Source: Pseudonocardia petroleophila (GTDB lineage: Bacteria; Actinomycetota; Actinomycetes; Mycobacteriales; Pseudonocardiaceae). Taken from it: a DNA stretch of 64,000 nucleotides. The number at the start of each line of letters is the position of its first letter. Positions within the stretch are counted from its first letter, which is position 1. Both the position numbers and the translations under genes were made by a program. Positions 42,505 through 51,173 of this stretch are shown here, piece by piece. The notes beneath the pieces are model-generated. The model did no database searches. It saw only the letters and a program-made list of their open reading frames with translations, and was not told the DNA's origin. Location of the stretch: contig NZ_CP060131.1 of assembly GCF_014235185.1 (NCBI RefSeq), positions 3,913,501 to 3,977,500 of the forward strand. The letters run 5' to 3'.

Positions 42505-43898
42505 TCACCCGGGTGGTGCACGGCTGGAATGTCGGCGGGCTGGTCACCTACCTGATGGGGCCGGGGCGAGCGCAGGAGCACGTGAACCCGCGGGTCATCG
42601 CGACGTGGGACGGACGGGAAGCCGTCTGGCAGCCGGAACCGGAGACCGGCCCGGGTGCGCTGATCCGGGCCTTGAACGCGCCGGCGCTGGCCGCCGGTCT
42701 GCCGTCGCGCAGCGTCGAGGGCAAGCGCGGGTACGTGTGGCACTGCTCGGTGCGGGTGGCGGCGGGAGACCGGGTGTTGTCCGACGGGGAGTGGGCGGAG
42801 ATCGCGCGGGAGCTCCTCGACGGCTCGGGGGTGGCGGTACGGGGCGATGCGGGTGGTCCGCGGTGGGCCGCGGTTCGGCATGCCGATGACCACATCCACA
42901 TCGCGGTGGTGCTGGTGCGGCAGGACGACTGCCGGCGGTTCTGGCCGTCGTGGGACTACCCGCGGTTGCGGGCGACGGCGAACCGGATCGAGAAACGGCT
43001 CGGGCTGACGATCACCGCGGCCGCCGACGGCACCGCGGCGAAGGCGCCGGGGCGGGGCGAGACCGAGAAGGCGCTGCGCCAGGGACGCGAGCCGGCTCGG
43101 GTCGAGCTGGCGCGTGCGGTGCGGAAGGCGGCCGTCGCATCGCGGGGCGTCGACGAGTTCGTCGGAGCGCTCGAGGCGGCGGGCTACGTGGTCGCGCTGC
43201 GGCGTGCGCCGTCGGGCGATCCGCTGGGGTTCACGGTCGGGCGGCGCGGGGAGGTGACGGCGGCAGGGGAGCAGGTGCTCTACAGCGGCAGCAAGCTCGC
43301 TCCGGACCTGTCGCTGCCCAGGCTGATGGCGACCTGGCGGCAGGGGAGCGGTGGGCGGGAGGTTCGGGCCCCGGTGGATGTCGCCCGGATCCGGGTCGAT
43401 CGTGCCCGGGGTGCAGTGCGGGGGGCGCGCAGGGGAACAGGCAGCGAGGAGCCGGGGGAGATCGCGCACGCAGCGCTCGACGTGCTCACTGCGGTCAGTG
43501 GCTGGTCCCCGACGCTGGCGGCGGCGGCACAGGAGTTCGACCGGGCGGCGCGATCGCCGCGTGGTCACCACGTCGGCGACTACGTCTCGGGGGCGGGATT
43601 GCGGCGGGTCGCGCGTCAGCTGTTGCGGCAGCGCCGGACGGCGCGGGTCAGCGGTGACCCGGATGCGGCGTCGGTCGCGCTCGCCGTGGCCGTCGCGGCG
43701 CTGCTGCGGGAGATCGCGCTGTGGCAGCGGGAGGTCGGGCGACCGCACCAGGCACGCGCGGCGGATGCTGCGGCGACGCAAGTGGGGCGATGGGTCGGTA
43801 CGTGGTCGCTGAAGCAACGGGACGAGTCGCACCAGCCGGGTCTGTTCGACCACGCCGACGTCGGCCGGCGACCACGGGTCGGAGCACCTGCTCGGTGA
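42501..43898 (+). CDS. Relaxase / mobilisation nuclease
   Basis: 465 residues. The metal-binding His motif of MOB relaxases is visible as RHADDHIHIAVVLVR (about residues 129-143), preceded by an N-terminal MITRVVHGWNVGGLVTYLMG, whose Tyr may be catalytic. The C-terminal half is Arg-rich and helical. It would nick oriT and lead the strand through the conjugation channel. It is translationally coupled to the MobC-like gene. Confidence 0.85.
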   Translation: MITRVVHGWNVGGLVTYLMGPGRAQEHVNPRVIATWDGREAVWQPEPETGPGALIRALNAPALAAGLPSRSVEGKRGYVWHCSVRVAAGDRVLSDGEWAEIARELLDGSGVAVRGDAGGPRWAAVRHADDHIHIAVVLVRQDDCRRFWPSWDYPRLRATANRIEKRLGLTITAAADGTAAKAPGRGETEKALRQGREPARVELARAVRKAAVASRGVDEFVGALEAAGYVVALRRAPSGDPLGFTVGRRGEVTAAGEQVLYSGSKLAPDLSLPRLMATWRQGSGGREVRAPVDVARIRVDRARGAVRGARRGTGSEEPGEIAHAALDVLTAVSGWSPTLAAAAQEFDRAARSPRGHHVGDYVSGAGLRRVARQLLRQRRTARVSGDPDAASVALAVAVAALLREIALWQREVGRPHQARAADAAATQVGRWVGTWSLKQRDESHQPGLFDHADVGRRPRVGAPAR

Positions 43899-43960
43899 CC
43901 GTGCCGGGTGATGCGACTCCCCACCGAGTCGCGCACCCCTCAGCAGGAGGCTCGGGTCGG

Positions 43961-44572
43961 ATGCAGGAGCGGCAACGCCAGTCGGTCGGGGTGGTTCTCA
44001 CACTCGTCGGGGTCCAGGACACGGCGGTCACCGTGCAGCACGCGGGCACCCCGGAGGCGTCGGTCGCTGTCCGTCTGGGCAAGGCGCTGATCTACCTGAA
44101 CGACCGTCCCACGGCGAACGCGCTGGCCTTCGCCTGGAACGACCTGGCCCGAGATGCACGGCTCCTGCCCCGGGAGATCAGCTCGTCGCTCGTCGCGCCG
44201 CTGGCGGGAATGGCCGAGCCGGCGGTGCTGATCGAGGCAGGCGGGTTGCCGCCGATGTTGGGTCGCGTGGAGCGTCCGGTCGGGGCATATCCGCACCTGC
44301 GGCTCGTTCTGGGCCGGGTGATGTTCTCGGTGCGTGATCTCGGTGCGTACAGCTCGACGACGGCGGCGTTCCGGCGCGCCGCGGACTGCGCCGTCGCAGC
44401 GTTCCCCGGCACGGGTCGGTCGACGGCCCGGCAGCACGCCTCGGACGAGGCTTCGCGGTTGTTCGTCGCTCCCCGGGCGGTCCGCCGGACGTCCGGTAGG
44501 GAGCCGGGCCCGATGGCACCGCGGGTCGGTCCGACCAACCGGATCACCGAGCAGATGCGGAGGGAAGCCTGA
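43961..44572 (+). CDS. Unknown protein, paralogue of the 56467 product
   Basis: 203 residues. The N-terminal 150 residues align with the protein at 56467-57072: LTLVGVQDTAVTV, VRLGKALIYLND, then GMAEPAVLIEAGGLPP and LRLVLGRVMFSVRD, with the same order and spacing. The C-terminus is basic and disordered in appearance. No family is recognised. The stop overlaps the next gene start by 1 bp. The two copies flank the pilus cluster, so a role in pilus or transfer is suggested by position. Confidence 0.65.
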   Translation: MQERQRQSVGVVLTLVGVQDTAVTVQHAGTPEASVAVRLGKALIYLNDRPTANALAFAWNDLARDARLLPREISSSLVAPLAGMAEPAVLIEAGGLPPMLGRVERPVGAYPHLRLVLGRVMFSVRDLGAYSSTTAAFRRAADCAVAAFPGTGRSTARQHASDEASRLFVAPRAVRRTSGREPGPMAPRVGPTNRITEQMRREA

Positions 44573-45336
44573 TGTCCGGTCCCGACTACCCGGTTCTGGG
44601 GCTACCGAGCTACGAGACCTACCAGCTTGCACATATCGCCACCTACATCGCGGAACGGTTGTCCCGGTACCGCCGCTCCCCTCCGGGCCGGGATGGTCGC
44701 GCCGAGCGGACAACAGCTGTGCGCGACCTCGCCGGGGCGGCCGCAGCGCTGGACGGGTTCGTCGACGTCCCGTCGTCCGGCGCGCTCCCGGCCCCACTCG
44801 ACGTCGCGACCTACCGCTCCGCCAAGCAGCTGATCACCGGCGGTGCCCGCACGGCGGACATCGTGTCGCTCGCCGCGACCGGGCAGGCAGGGTGGGCCGT
44901 GGTCGGACACGTTCCCGGCCTCGGTGCGGTCGGTGCGCGGACCGAAGCACGCGAAATCGCCGACGCCCTCCGTACTCACTTCATGACCGAGTCTGTTCGT
45001 GGGCTTTCGCCGTGGGCGGTCACCGCGCAGCCGACGCGCATCCCCACGTTGCCCGAGCGCGTCGACCTGGCTGCGTTCGTCGAGCACCTCGACCCGTCGC
45101 GGGCCGCCGATCGGGCTGTCGCGGCCGAGCTGCGCGGCACCGACCGCCGGACCGATGCCGCCATCCAGGGCCGCTTCGCCCACGTGGATCTCGATGAGGC
45201 GATGACGCCGCCGGAGCTCCCAACCGGCGCGCGGAATCGGCGGGCCGCCAGGTTAGAAGCCGACAGCGGCCACCAGCGCGCCCACGACCAGCGCCGGCCC
45301 GTACGGAACCAGGGTGGACCGACGCCCGGGGGATAG
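44572..45336 (+). CDS. Hypothetical protein, helical
   Basis: 254 residues without signal peptide or membrane segment: TYIAERLSRYRRS, a long Ala/Leu-rich region, and a charged, Gln/Arg-rich C-terminus. Not recognised. ATG 44572 overlaps the previous stop. Its last 84 bp overlap the convergent prepilin peptidase gene, so the low-complexity end may not be fully functional or the overlap may be regulatory. Confidence 0.55.
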   Translation: MSGPDYPVLGLPSYETYQLAHIATYIAERLSRYRRSPPGRDGRAERTTAVRDLAGAAAALDGFVDVPSSGALPAPLDVATYRSAKQLITGGARTADIVSLAATGQAGWAVVGHVPGLGAVGARTEAREIADALRTHFMTESVRGLSPWAVTAQPTRIPTLPERVDLAAFVEHLDPSRAADRAVAAELRGTDRRTDAAIQGRFAHVDLDEAMTPPELPTGARNRRAARLEADSGHQRAHDQRRPVRNQGGPTPGG

Positions 45337-45834
45337 CCCGATGAGTACGGCCGTCAGTGCCACGAGCAGCGCCATCAAGACGATCCCGGCGAGTACGGCG
45401 CCCTGCACGGTCAGCACCGCGATGAGGCTGGGGAGCAGCTTGACGTCCCCCCATCCCACGGCCGCCGCAGCTGTCATCTTGAGTACGAGCAGGAGCGCGA
45501 CGGCAGCTGCGACCCCGACCAGGCTGTGGCCCGCAAGGAGAACGGCGATCAGCGACCCGACGAGAAGCGGACCGGTCAGCATGTCGGGCAGCCTCCCCTC
45601 CCGGGCGTCGACCACAGCGGCTGCTCCAGCGAGCACGATGACCGGCAGCAGCATCGCGAACTCCGCGGGTGTGCGGGCAAGGACCAGGGTGACCATCAGG
45701 CCAGCGACGGTGGTCGTCGCAGCCACGTCGCACGGACCGGGCGCATAGTCCAACGACGAGGTGCGCCGGGCCAGGGTGAGGACGACCGGGCCGGCTATTG
45801 CCGCCGCGCCGGCTCCGACGACCACGACGTTCAT
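45253..45834 (-). CDS. tadV: A24-family prepilin peptidase (TadV/CpaA-like)
   Basis: 193 residues with about six hydrophobic segments. The two catalytic aspartates of the family are in AAVVDAREGRLPD and GWGDVKLLP. It would remove the leader of the Flp/TadE-type pilins encoded upstream in the same operon. Last gene of the minus-strand chain; its ATG overlaps the stop of the large LysM/BTAD gene. Confidence 0.85.
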   Translation of the reverse strand: MNVVVVGAGAAAIAGPVVLTLARRTSSLDYAPGPCDVAATTTVAGLMVTLVLARTPAEFAMLLPVIVLAGAAAVVDAREGRLPDMLTGPLLVGSLIAVLLAGHSLVGVAAAVALLLVLKMTAAAAVGWGDVKLLPSLIAVLTVQGAVLAGIVLMALLVALTAVLIGLSPGRRSTLVPYGPALVVGALVAAVGF

Positions 45835-48800
45835 GGCCGGGCCCGGCGCGGTCCGGCCGGCAACAGCGCGTTGAGCACCGCGAAGCTCTCCGGCGCGAGC
45901 TCCTCCGGAACCTCGAACCCTCGGGCGTCGAGCAGTAGCGCTGCGTGCAGCTCGAGCTCGGCTCGATTGTCCTCGGCGTGGGCGATGCGCATCAGGTCGG
46001 TCAGCGGCTGGTCGAACGCGACGTCGATGTCTACGGCGCGTGCGCGTTCAGCTGCCCGCCGAGCGCGAACGGTGTCGCCGTCAGCGAGCGCGATGTCGAC
46101 GAGCTCGTGCGCGGCATCGACGATGTACCCCGGGATCTGCAGGTCGTGCCGTTGGTCGTGGTTGTTGAGCCACGCGTACCCGCCAGGTCGCAGGCTCGAC
46201 AGGACAGGCCCCCGGATAAGCGCCAGCGCAGCCTCGTAGTCCTCGACAGCGCCGCCGTGCCCCGCGGCGTACCGGGCCTGACCCCGCTTGCGGAGGCGGC
46301 GGAACAGGTCCCAGTCCAGGAGGTGACCGCGGAGGCGGTAGGTGCTGTCGGTCTGCATGTCGCTGACGAAGGCGGCGGCCGCATCGCCTCCCCACCCGCG
46401 CCCCGCCCATCGACGCGCTCCGTAGAACGCGTGCCGCACCGTTGCCGTGTTGACCCGACGCCCGTCGGGCCACAGGTCGGTCAGAGCCTTCTCGCTCGTC
46501 ACCCCTGCCGGATGCAGGCTGAGGTACACGAGGACCTCGACGAACCAGCTCGGGCGCGCCTGCGGTGCGAGACCGGGAGCGCGGACCGTCGGTTCGCCCA
46601 GAACAGCGATCATCGGGACAGGCGGCCGCGTGTCGTCGTTGTTCCAGGCGGCCAGGTCATCGTCCAGGTGAGGGTCCTGGTGATCGACGATGCGCAGACG
46701 TCGCACCGCCTCCTCGTCCACCGCTGCCGGTGTCTCGTCGTCCTCGGCCTGTGGCTCTACCGGCAGGGAAGCCAGGCCGGGCAGGCCTCCGTCCTCGTCC
46801 ATCCCCTCGGCCCAGGACTCGAACACCGGGGCGGGCTGGACGGGCTCGGCCGGTTGATCGGTCGCGCCCAGCACGGAGGCGAGCTGTGCGCCGACGCTCT
46901 CGGACAGGTCACAGGCCCGCCACGGCCCGTCATCGAGATGGATCGCGCCGAGCCGGGCGTCCGCGTCGATGTAGAGCTCGGCCCCGTAGTCGGCATCATC
47001 GGCAACGACCACCACGACTCCGGACGGCGTGAGCGAGCGAAGCCTGCGCCGGTCGGACTCGGAAGGATCGACGTCCGCGATGAGGACCAGCGGGAGCCAG
47101 CTGTCGGCTGCGACGCCCCGCAGACGTCCGTCGCGCACGGAGTCGACACCCATGCGCGCGACAGCGTCACGGTTGGCCGAGGAGCGGAGCTCGACCTCGT
47201 CGATGGCGTGCGCGAGGCTCTCGACCGACCGGAGCCGTTCCGGGTCGAGCGCGACGAGCTCGTGCCCGAACCCGACGATCAGGACCTCGACGTCCTCCGC
47301 CCACCGTGCGGTGGCGAGTTCGGCCACGACGTGTCGCATCAGGGCAGCTCCACGGACGCGGTCGCCGGTGACCCGGGTGACGACGTCCTGCTCGAGGTCG
47401 ACCAGGAGCGCCCGTTCACCGTCGGTGGCCACCGACACCAGCACCGGGAAGGGGGCGCAGTACCCGCCCGCCTCGCTGACGGGCAGCGGCAGGTCGGCTT
47501 CCCCGTCGAGCTCCCAGGTGTCTCCGTCGACGCCGAGGAACGGGGCGGGTGGCGCGGTGGCTGCGGCAAGGGCGAGCGTCGCCTGTCCCCGGTCGAGGAC
47601 TACGTACCGGAGCGACGGAGTCGTGTCGGTCCACTTGTGAAAGGTCAGTGATCTCAAGGCGGCGTCGAGAAAGACAGAGGTCAGGTCGGTCGGGGCCTGG
47701 GAGACCAGCCACTCGGCCCGCCCACCGCCATCCGTGGGAACGGCGATGCGGTGGCGGGCAGGGCGGAAGCGCTGCTGGCGCCGCCTGCGCACCCGGAGCG
47801 CCGTTGCAAGGCCTCCCAGCACGATCGCCGACACGGCGACGACCGCGACCGGGGTGACCACGTCCTCGTCGGACTCCGAGTTCCGCTGGTCCGGCTGGTC
47901 CGGCTGGTCAGGGGAGGAGGTCGGAGCGGGCGTCGGCACCGGAGGCGACGGTGAGACGGGAGCAGTCGGCCCAGGCGCGACGGTTCCGCTGGACGGCGGG
48001 ACGATCTCGGTCTGCCGCGGCTCTACGGTGTCGAGCCCGGGCGGGATGGTGAGCAACCAGCCGGGCCGCAGCAGGTCCGGGTCGCTCAGGCCGGGACCGC
48101 CGGCCTGGACGACCCCACGGTTCGCCTCGAACAGGTCGGATGCCCGACCTGGGTCTCCGAGATGGTCGGCAGCCAGGGCGCTGAGCGTGTCACCCGGCTC
48201 CACCCGCACAACGTCTCTGGCGTCGGCCGGAAGGCGGAGCTCCCATCCCACTGCCAACGACGACGCCTCGGTCAGCGTCGAACCGTCGGGCTGAGGTCTG
48301 CCCACGTTGAGGTCGAAGATCTCGCGCCACCGCAGCGGGTCGCCGAGAGCTGACTCGGCGATCTGCCACAGCGTGTCCCGAGGCGCGACGACGTGGAGTG
48401 GCCCCGCGTCAGGGAGCTGGAGGAACTCGTCGGCGACCGCGGAGACCGAGACGACCATCGCGGCCGGCGTCGCTGCCAGCGCCGGACCGGTACCGACGAT
48501 CGTGGCGACCAACGCCGCAGCGATGGTCCGGCCCAGCCGGAACCCCGGAAGGTCGATCCGCCGGGTCGGTTGCCTGCCCAGGACGGCCACGATCTCCGCC
48601 AGGATCGACAGCGCCAGGACGAGCCAGACCACGGTGGCGACGAGGAGGAGGAAGGCCATGAGCACCGTGCCGTCGTCCGGACGCAGCAGCATCGCCACAA
48701 GATCCGACCGCGACGACCAGCTGCCGGTGGCCACCAGGTGCTGGGCCAGTAGCCACAGCAGCGCAGGGACACCGAACAGGATGAACAGCACGGCAGCTGT

Positions 48801-48839
48801 CGCCGCAGCGCCCGCCAGGGTCCGACCCATCGTCCTCAT
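45831..48839 (-). CDS. Membrane protein with two LysM domains and a C-terminal BTAD (SARP-like) region
   Basis: 1002 residues. Hydrophobic segments at about 10-33, 60-85 and 105-125 lead to two LysM repeats (about 148-204, DTLWQIAESALGDPLRWREI; about 211-266, DTLSALAADHLGDPGRASDL). A Pro-rich linker, a transmembrane helix (about 327-349) and a large cytoplasmic part follow. The end (about 755-1000) reads as a winged helix plus bacterial transcriptional activation domain (FVEVLVYLSLHPAGVTSEKA). Such proteins occur in actinobacterial Tad clusters. It could link cell-wall contact to pilus or gene control (inference). Confidence 0.8.
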   Translation of the reverse strand: MRTMGRTLAGAAATAAVLFILFGVPALLWLLAQHLVATGSWSSRSDLVAMLLRPDDGTVLMAFLLLVATVVWLVLALSILAEIVAVLGRQPTRRIDLPGFRLGRTIAAALVATIVGTGPALAATPAAMVVSVSAVADEFLQLPDAGPLHVVAPRDTLWQIAESALGDPLRWREIFDLNVGRPQPDGSTLTEASSLAVGWELRLPADARDVVRVEPGDTLSALAADHLGDPGRASDLFEANRGVVQAGGPGLSDPDLLRPGWLLTIPPGLDTVEPRQTEIVPPSSGTVAPGPTAPVSPSPPVPTPAPTSSPDQPDQPDQRNSESDEDVVTPVAVVAVSAIVLGGLATALRVRRRRQQRFRPARHRIAVPTDGGGRAEWLVSQAPTDLTSVFLDAALRSLTFHKWTDTTPSLRYVVLDRGQATLALAAATAPPAPFLGVDGDTWELDGEADLPLPVSEAGGYCAPFPVLVSVATDGERALLVDLEQDVVTRVTGDRVRGAALMRHVVAELATARWAEDVEVLIVGFGHELVALDPERLRSVESLAHAIDEVELRSSANRDAVARMGVDSVRDGRLRGVAADSWLPLVLIADVDPSESDRRRLRSLTPSGVVVVVADDADYGAELYIDADARLGAIHLDDGPWRACDLSESVGAQLASVLGATDQPAEPVQPAPVFESWAEGMDEDGGLPGLASLPVEPQAEDDETPAAVDEEAVRRLRIVDHQDPHLDDDLAAWNNDDTRPPVPMIAVLGEPTVRAPGLAPQARPSWFVEVLVYLSLHPAGVTSEKALTDLWPDGRRVNTATVRHAFYGARRWAGRGWGGDAAAAFVSDMQTDSTYRLRGHLLDWDLFRRLRKRGQARYAAGHGGAVEDYEAALALIRGPVLSSLRPGGYAWLNNHDQRHDLQIPGYIVDAAHELVDIALADGDTVRARRAAERARAVDIDVAFDQPLTDLMRIAHAEDNRAELELHAALLLDARGFEVPEELAPESFAVLNALLPAGPRRARP

Positions 48840-49255
48840 GGAGTCCCTTCCGCGGGAACGGTCGTGAACAGCAGTGCTTCCGCCGAACCGGTGCTGACGA
48901 TCTCGGTCCGCCCGACCAGCCCGAGGAGCACCGTGGGCTGCGAGATCCGGACCTGCACCCGGACCCGGTCACCGATGATCGATGCGGTGCCGTCGGCGTC
49001 CGACTGGTGGAGGTAGGCGACCGCCGCGTTCACCGCGGCCCCGTCGTCGATGACGACCCGGCCGCGTTGCAGCTCCGCCACATCGAGGATCTGGCCGGCC
49101 GCACGGGCCGCCTCCTCCGCGAGAGCATCGGCACGCGCGAGACCCTGTGCCGCGCGCACGCCGTCGATGCCCAGCCCGATCACGGCGAACAGCGCCAGCA
49201 CCGCGATGGCCATGGGCGCGCTGACGGCCCCACCGCCCTGCTCGTCACCGGTCAC
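48836..49255 (-). CDS. TadE/TadG-like pseudopilin
   Basis: 139 residues: a short polar N-terminus, then one membrane helix (SAPMAIAVLALFAVIGLGID) and a soluble domain. ADALAEEAARAAGQI after the helix is typical of TadE/TadG-type proteins. It overlaps both neighbours by 4 bp (ATGA). A minor pilin or assembly factor. Confidence 0.75.
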   Translation of the reverse strand: MTGDEQGGGAVSAPMAIAVLALFAVIGLGIDGVRAAQGLARADALAEEAARAAGQILDVAELQRGRVVIDDGAAVNAAVAYLHQSDADGTASIIGDRVRVQVRISQPTVLLGLVGRTEIVSTGSAEALLFTTVPAEGTP

Positions 49256-49692
49256 GCGCGCTCCCGCCAGCGGTCGATCGGGCTCGTGAAGCTGGCCTCG
49301 ACCGATCGACCTCCCGACGCTCCGGGGAGGCCGAGGTCCGACCAGTCCACATCGCAGCGCACTGTCGCCGTCACGGAGGCGGGCTGGCCGAGGGGCGTCG
49401 CGAACCCCGAGGTGTCGATCCGGACGGTCAACGCGGTGCAGCGGATGTCCTGCCCATCGAGGATCTGCCGGGCCGTCGACTCGGCGGCGGACTGCGCGCT
49501 CGCGGCGTCGCGGTGGAGGGACGCCACGCGAGATGCCGAACGGGCTGCGTGGTCCGTGACCGCCTCGACGGTCACGAGCCGTCCGCCGGCGATCACGAAC
49601 GCGATCAGCACCCCGATCACGACAGCGAGGATTGCCGCTTCGACCGATGGGCTGCCTCCTCGCTCCGCCTCGAGCGACATCACGCGGATCAT
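49252..49692 (-). CDS. TadE-like pseudopilin
   Basis: 146 residues. ERGGSPSVEAAILAVVIGVL is the TadE pattern: a Gly cleavage region, Glu at +5 and a hydrophobic helix. A soluble part follows with two cysteines (DIRCTALTV and VRCDVDWSD) that could form a disulphide. ATG 49692 overlaps the stop of the gene before. The longer frame upstream is a shadow of that gene. Confidence 0.78.
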   Translation of the reverse strand: MIRVMSLEAERGGSPSVEAAILAVVIGVLIAFVIAGGRLVTVEAVTDHAARSASRVASLHRDAASAQSAAESTARQILDGQDIRCTALTVRIDTSGFATPLGQPASVTATVRCDVDWSDLGLPGASGGRSVEASFTSPIDRWRERA

Positions 49693-50066
49693 GGAGCCGG
49701 CCGTTCGATGCCGCCGACCGCCTCGCGCGCCACGGAGAGCGGAACCCCGGGGACGAGGGAGAGCGCGTCGCCCTCCACCCGGACCCGAACGGTCCCCGCG
49801 GCGTCGACGTCGGCGGTGACGATGACGTTCTGCAGCGCGGTTCCGGCGGCCCGGTCGAGGAACGCGGTCGCGTGGTCCCGGGCGGCGTTCAGCGTCGGAT
49901 CCGCCTCGTAGAGCCGTCCGACGCGAACGGCGTCCTGCGCCGCGGTCAGGGCCAGCTGCCCGGCGTAGAACAGCAGCGCGACCTGCACGACGGCGAGGAT
50001 GATCAACAGCATCGTCACCCACAGCAATGCCATCTCGACGCTGGTCGATCCGCCCCGCTCGTCCAC
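49689..50066 (-). CDS. TadE-like pseudopilin
   Basis: 125 residues. DERGGSTSVEMALLWVTMLL is a clear TadE N-terminus (Gly-Gly-Ser cleavage region, Glu, then helix). It continues with TAAQDAVRVGRLYEADPTLN and a strand-rich end. GTG 50066 follows a G-run. It is third in a row of three pseudopilin genes processed by the peptidase at 45253. Confidence 0.8.
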   Translation of the reverse strand: MDERGGSTSVEMALLWVTMLLIILAVVQVALLFYAGQLALTAAQDAVRVGRLYEADPTLNAARDHATAFLDRAAGTALQNVIVTADVDAAGTVRVRVEGDALSLVPGVPLSVAREAVGGIERPAP

Positions 50067-50074
50067 AGCCCCCG

Positions 50075-50278
50075 CTACTCCAGTGCGCCGAGCTTCTTGG
50101 CGATGAAGGCCCCGACCGCGGTGGCGATGACGCCGGCGATCACCGCCCCGGCGGAGATGTGGAAGCCCTCGTCGGTGTTGCGGCCACCGCCGCGTTCGTC
50201 GAGCGGCTCCCAGCGGGACGCCAGCAACCAGACGGCGCGAACCAGCTGGGCCCACACGCGGGTGGTCAGGTCGGTCAT
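50075..50278 (-). CDS. Small membrane protein, candidate Flp-type pilin
   Basis: 67 residues with one C-terminal hydrophobic helix (ISAGAVIAGVIATAVGAFIA, then KKLGALE). It sits where the major Flp pilin gene is expected, between TadC and the TadE-like genes. The RGGGRNTDEG stretch before the helix could be the cleavage region, but the usual EYxxL motif is absent, so the pilin call is tentative. Confidence 0.5.
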   Translation of the reverse strand: MTDLTTRVWAQLVRAVWLLASRWEPLDERGGGRNTDEGFHISAGAVIAGVIATAVGAFIAKKLGALE

Positions 50279-50294
50279 CGTCGGGCTCCCATCA

Positions 50295-51173
50295 TCAGAC
50301 GCTGCTGAGCAGCGCAGTACCTGCCGGAAAGAGCACCCAGGCCGCGATCAGGAACACCTGCACCGCGCCTGGAGTGCTCATCTGCGCGCTGGCCCGGTGG
50401 GCCGCGGCGTGTTCGTCGGCCAGCAACTCGTCTCGAAGACTGTCGGCACGGGCCATGAGCGTGTCGACCACGGTCCCGCCGTCCTGCCCAGCCGTCGCCG
50501 CGATCGTCGAGAGGTCGGCGAGCTCGTCGACGTCGACGCGTTCACCGAACCGACGCAGCCCTTCCCAGGGAAGCTCGCCGGAGCGTTCGGCGAGGTCGAG
50601 CTCGTCCCCCAACCGCTGCAAGGCCCAGCTGCCCCTGAGCAGCCGCCCGGGGAGGGTCAGCGCGGTGGACACGCCCGCGCCACCGCGCCGCAGCAGCCCC
50701 ACCTGCTGCAGGTACGAGACCAGAGCCGACCGCAGTTCCACCCGTGCGCCGTCGGCACGATCGCGGATACGACGCGCACTGCTGGTCCAGCCGACGAGGG
50801 CTCCGAGAAGAGTGAAACCGGCCGGAACGACCAGGGGGAGCGCGATGTCGGCTACGGCGAGAACGGCGACGAGAACCGGTCCGCTCAGTGCGTACGCCGT
50901 CGAAGTACCCGCCGCGGCGGCGAGGAACCGATCCCGGTCGAGGCCGACCAGCTCGAGATCGGCGGTCGGCACGCTGGCGGGCAGCCTGCGCAGGAGGGGG
51001 AGGACGGCGCTTCCCGCCGCGGGGGCCGGGCGCTGAGCAGGAGTCGAGATGCGCTCGTCGAGTGCGATCAGCGCATCGGCGAGGACCGGGTGCCGGTGAA
51101 CCAGGGCCCCCACCGCGGTGGCGACGGAGGCACCGACGATCGCACCGGCGACGAGGATCCACACGTCGTTCAC
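50295..51173 (-). CDS. tadC: Type II/IV secretion inner-membrane protein (TadC-like)
   Basis: 292 residues with hydrophobic segments at both ends and in the middle. The T2SSF-type cytoplasmic helices are visible (VDVDELADLSTIAATAGQDG, VVDTLMARADSLRDELLADE, and a closing VFLIAAWVLFPAGTALLSSV). GTG 51173 overlaps the TadB stop (GTGA). With TadB it forms the platform for the pilus ATPase. Confidence 0.83.
   Translation of the reverse strand: MNDVWILVAGAIVGASVATAVGALVHRHPVLADALIALDERISTPAQRPAPAAGSAVLPLLRRLPASVPTADLELVGLDRDRFLAAAAGTSTAYALSGPVLVAVLAVADIALPLVVPAGFTLLGALVGWTSSARRIRDRADGARVELRSALVSYLQQVGLLRRGGAGVSTALTLPGRLLRGSWALQRLGDELDLAERSGELPWEGLRRFGERVDVDELADLSTIAATAGQDGGTVVDTLMARADSLRDELLADEHAAAHRASAQMSTPGAVQVFLIAAWVLFPAGTALLSSV

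Noticed and set aside
47870..47925. Short CTGGTCCGG/CTGGTC tandem repeats as a regulatory array
   Set aside because: They encode the Asp-Gln-Pro repeats of the linker in the LysM/BTAD protein and are explained by coding.
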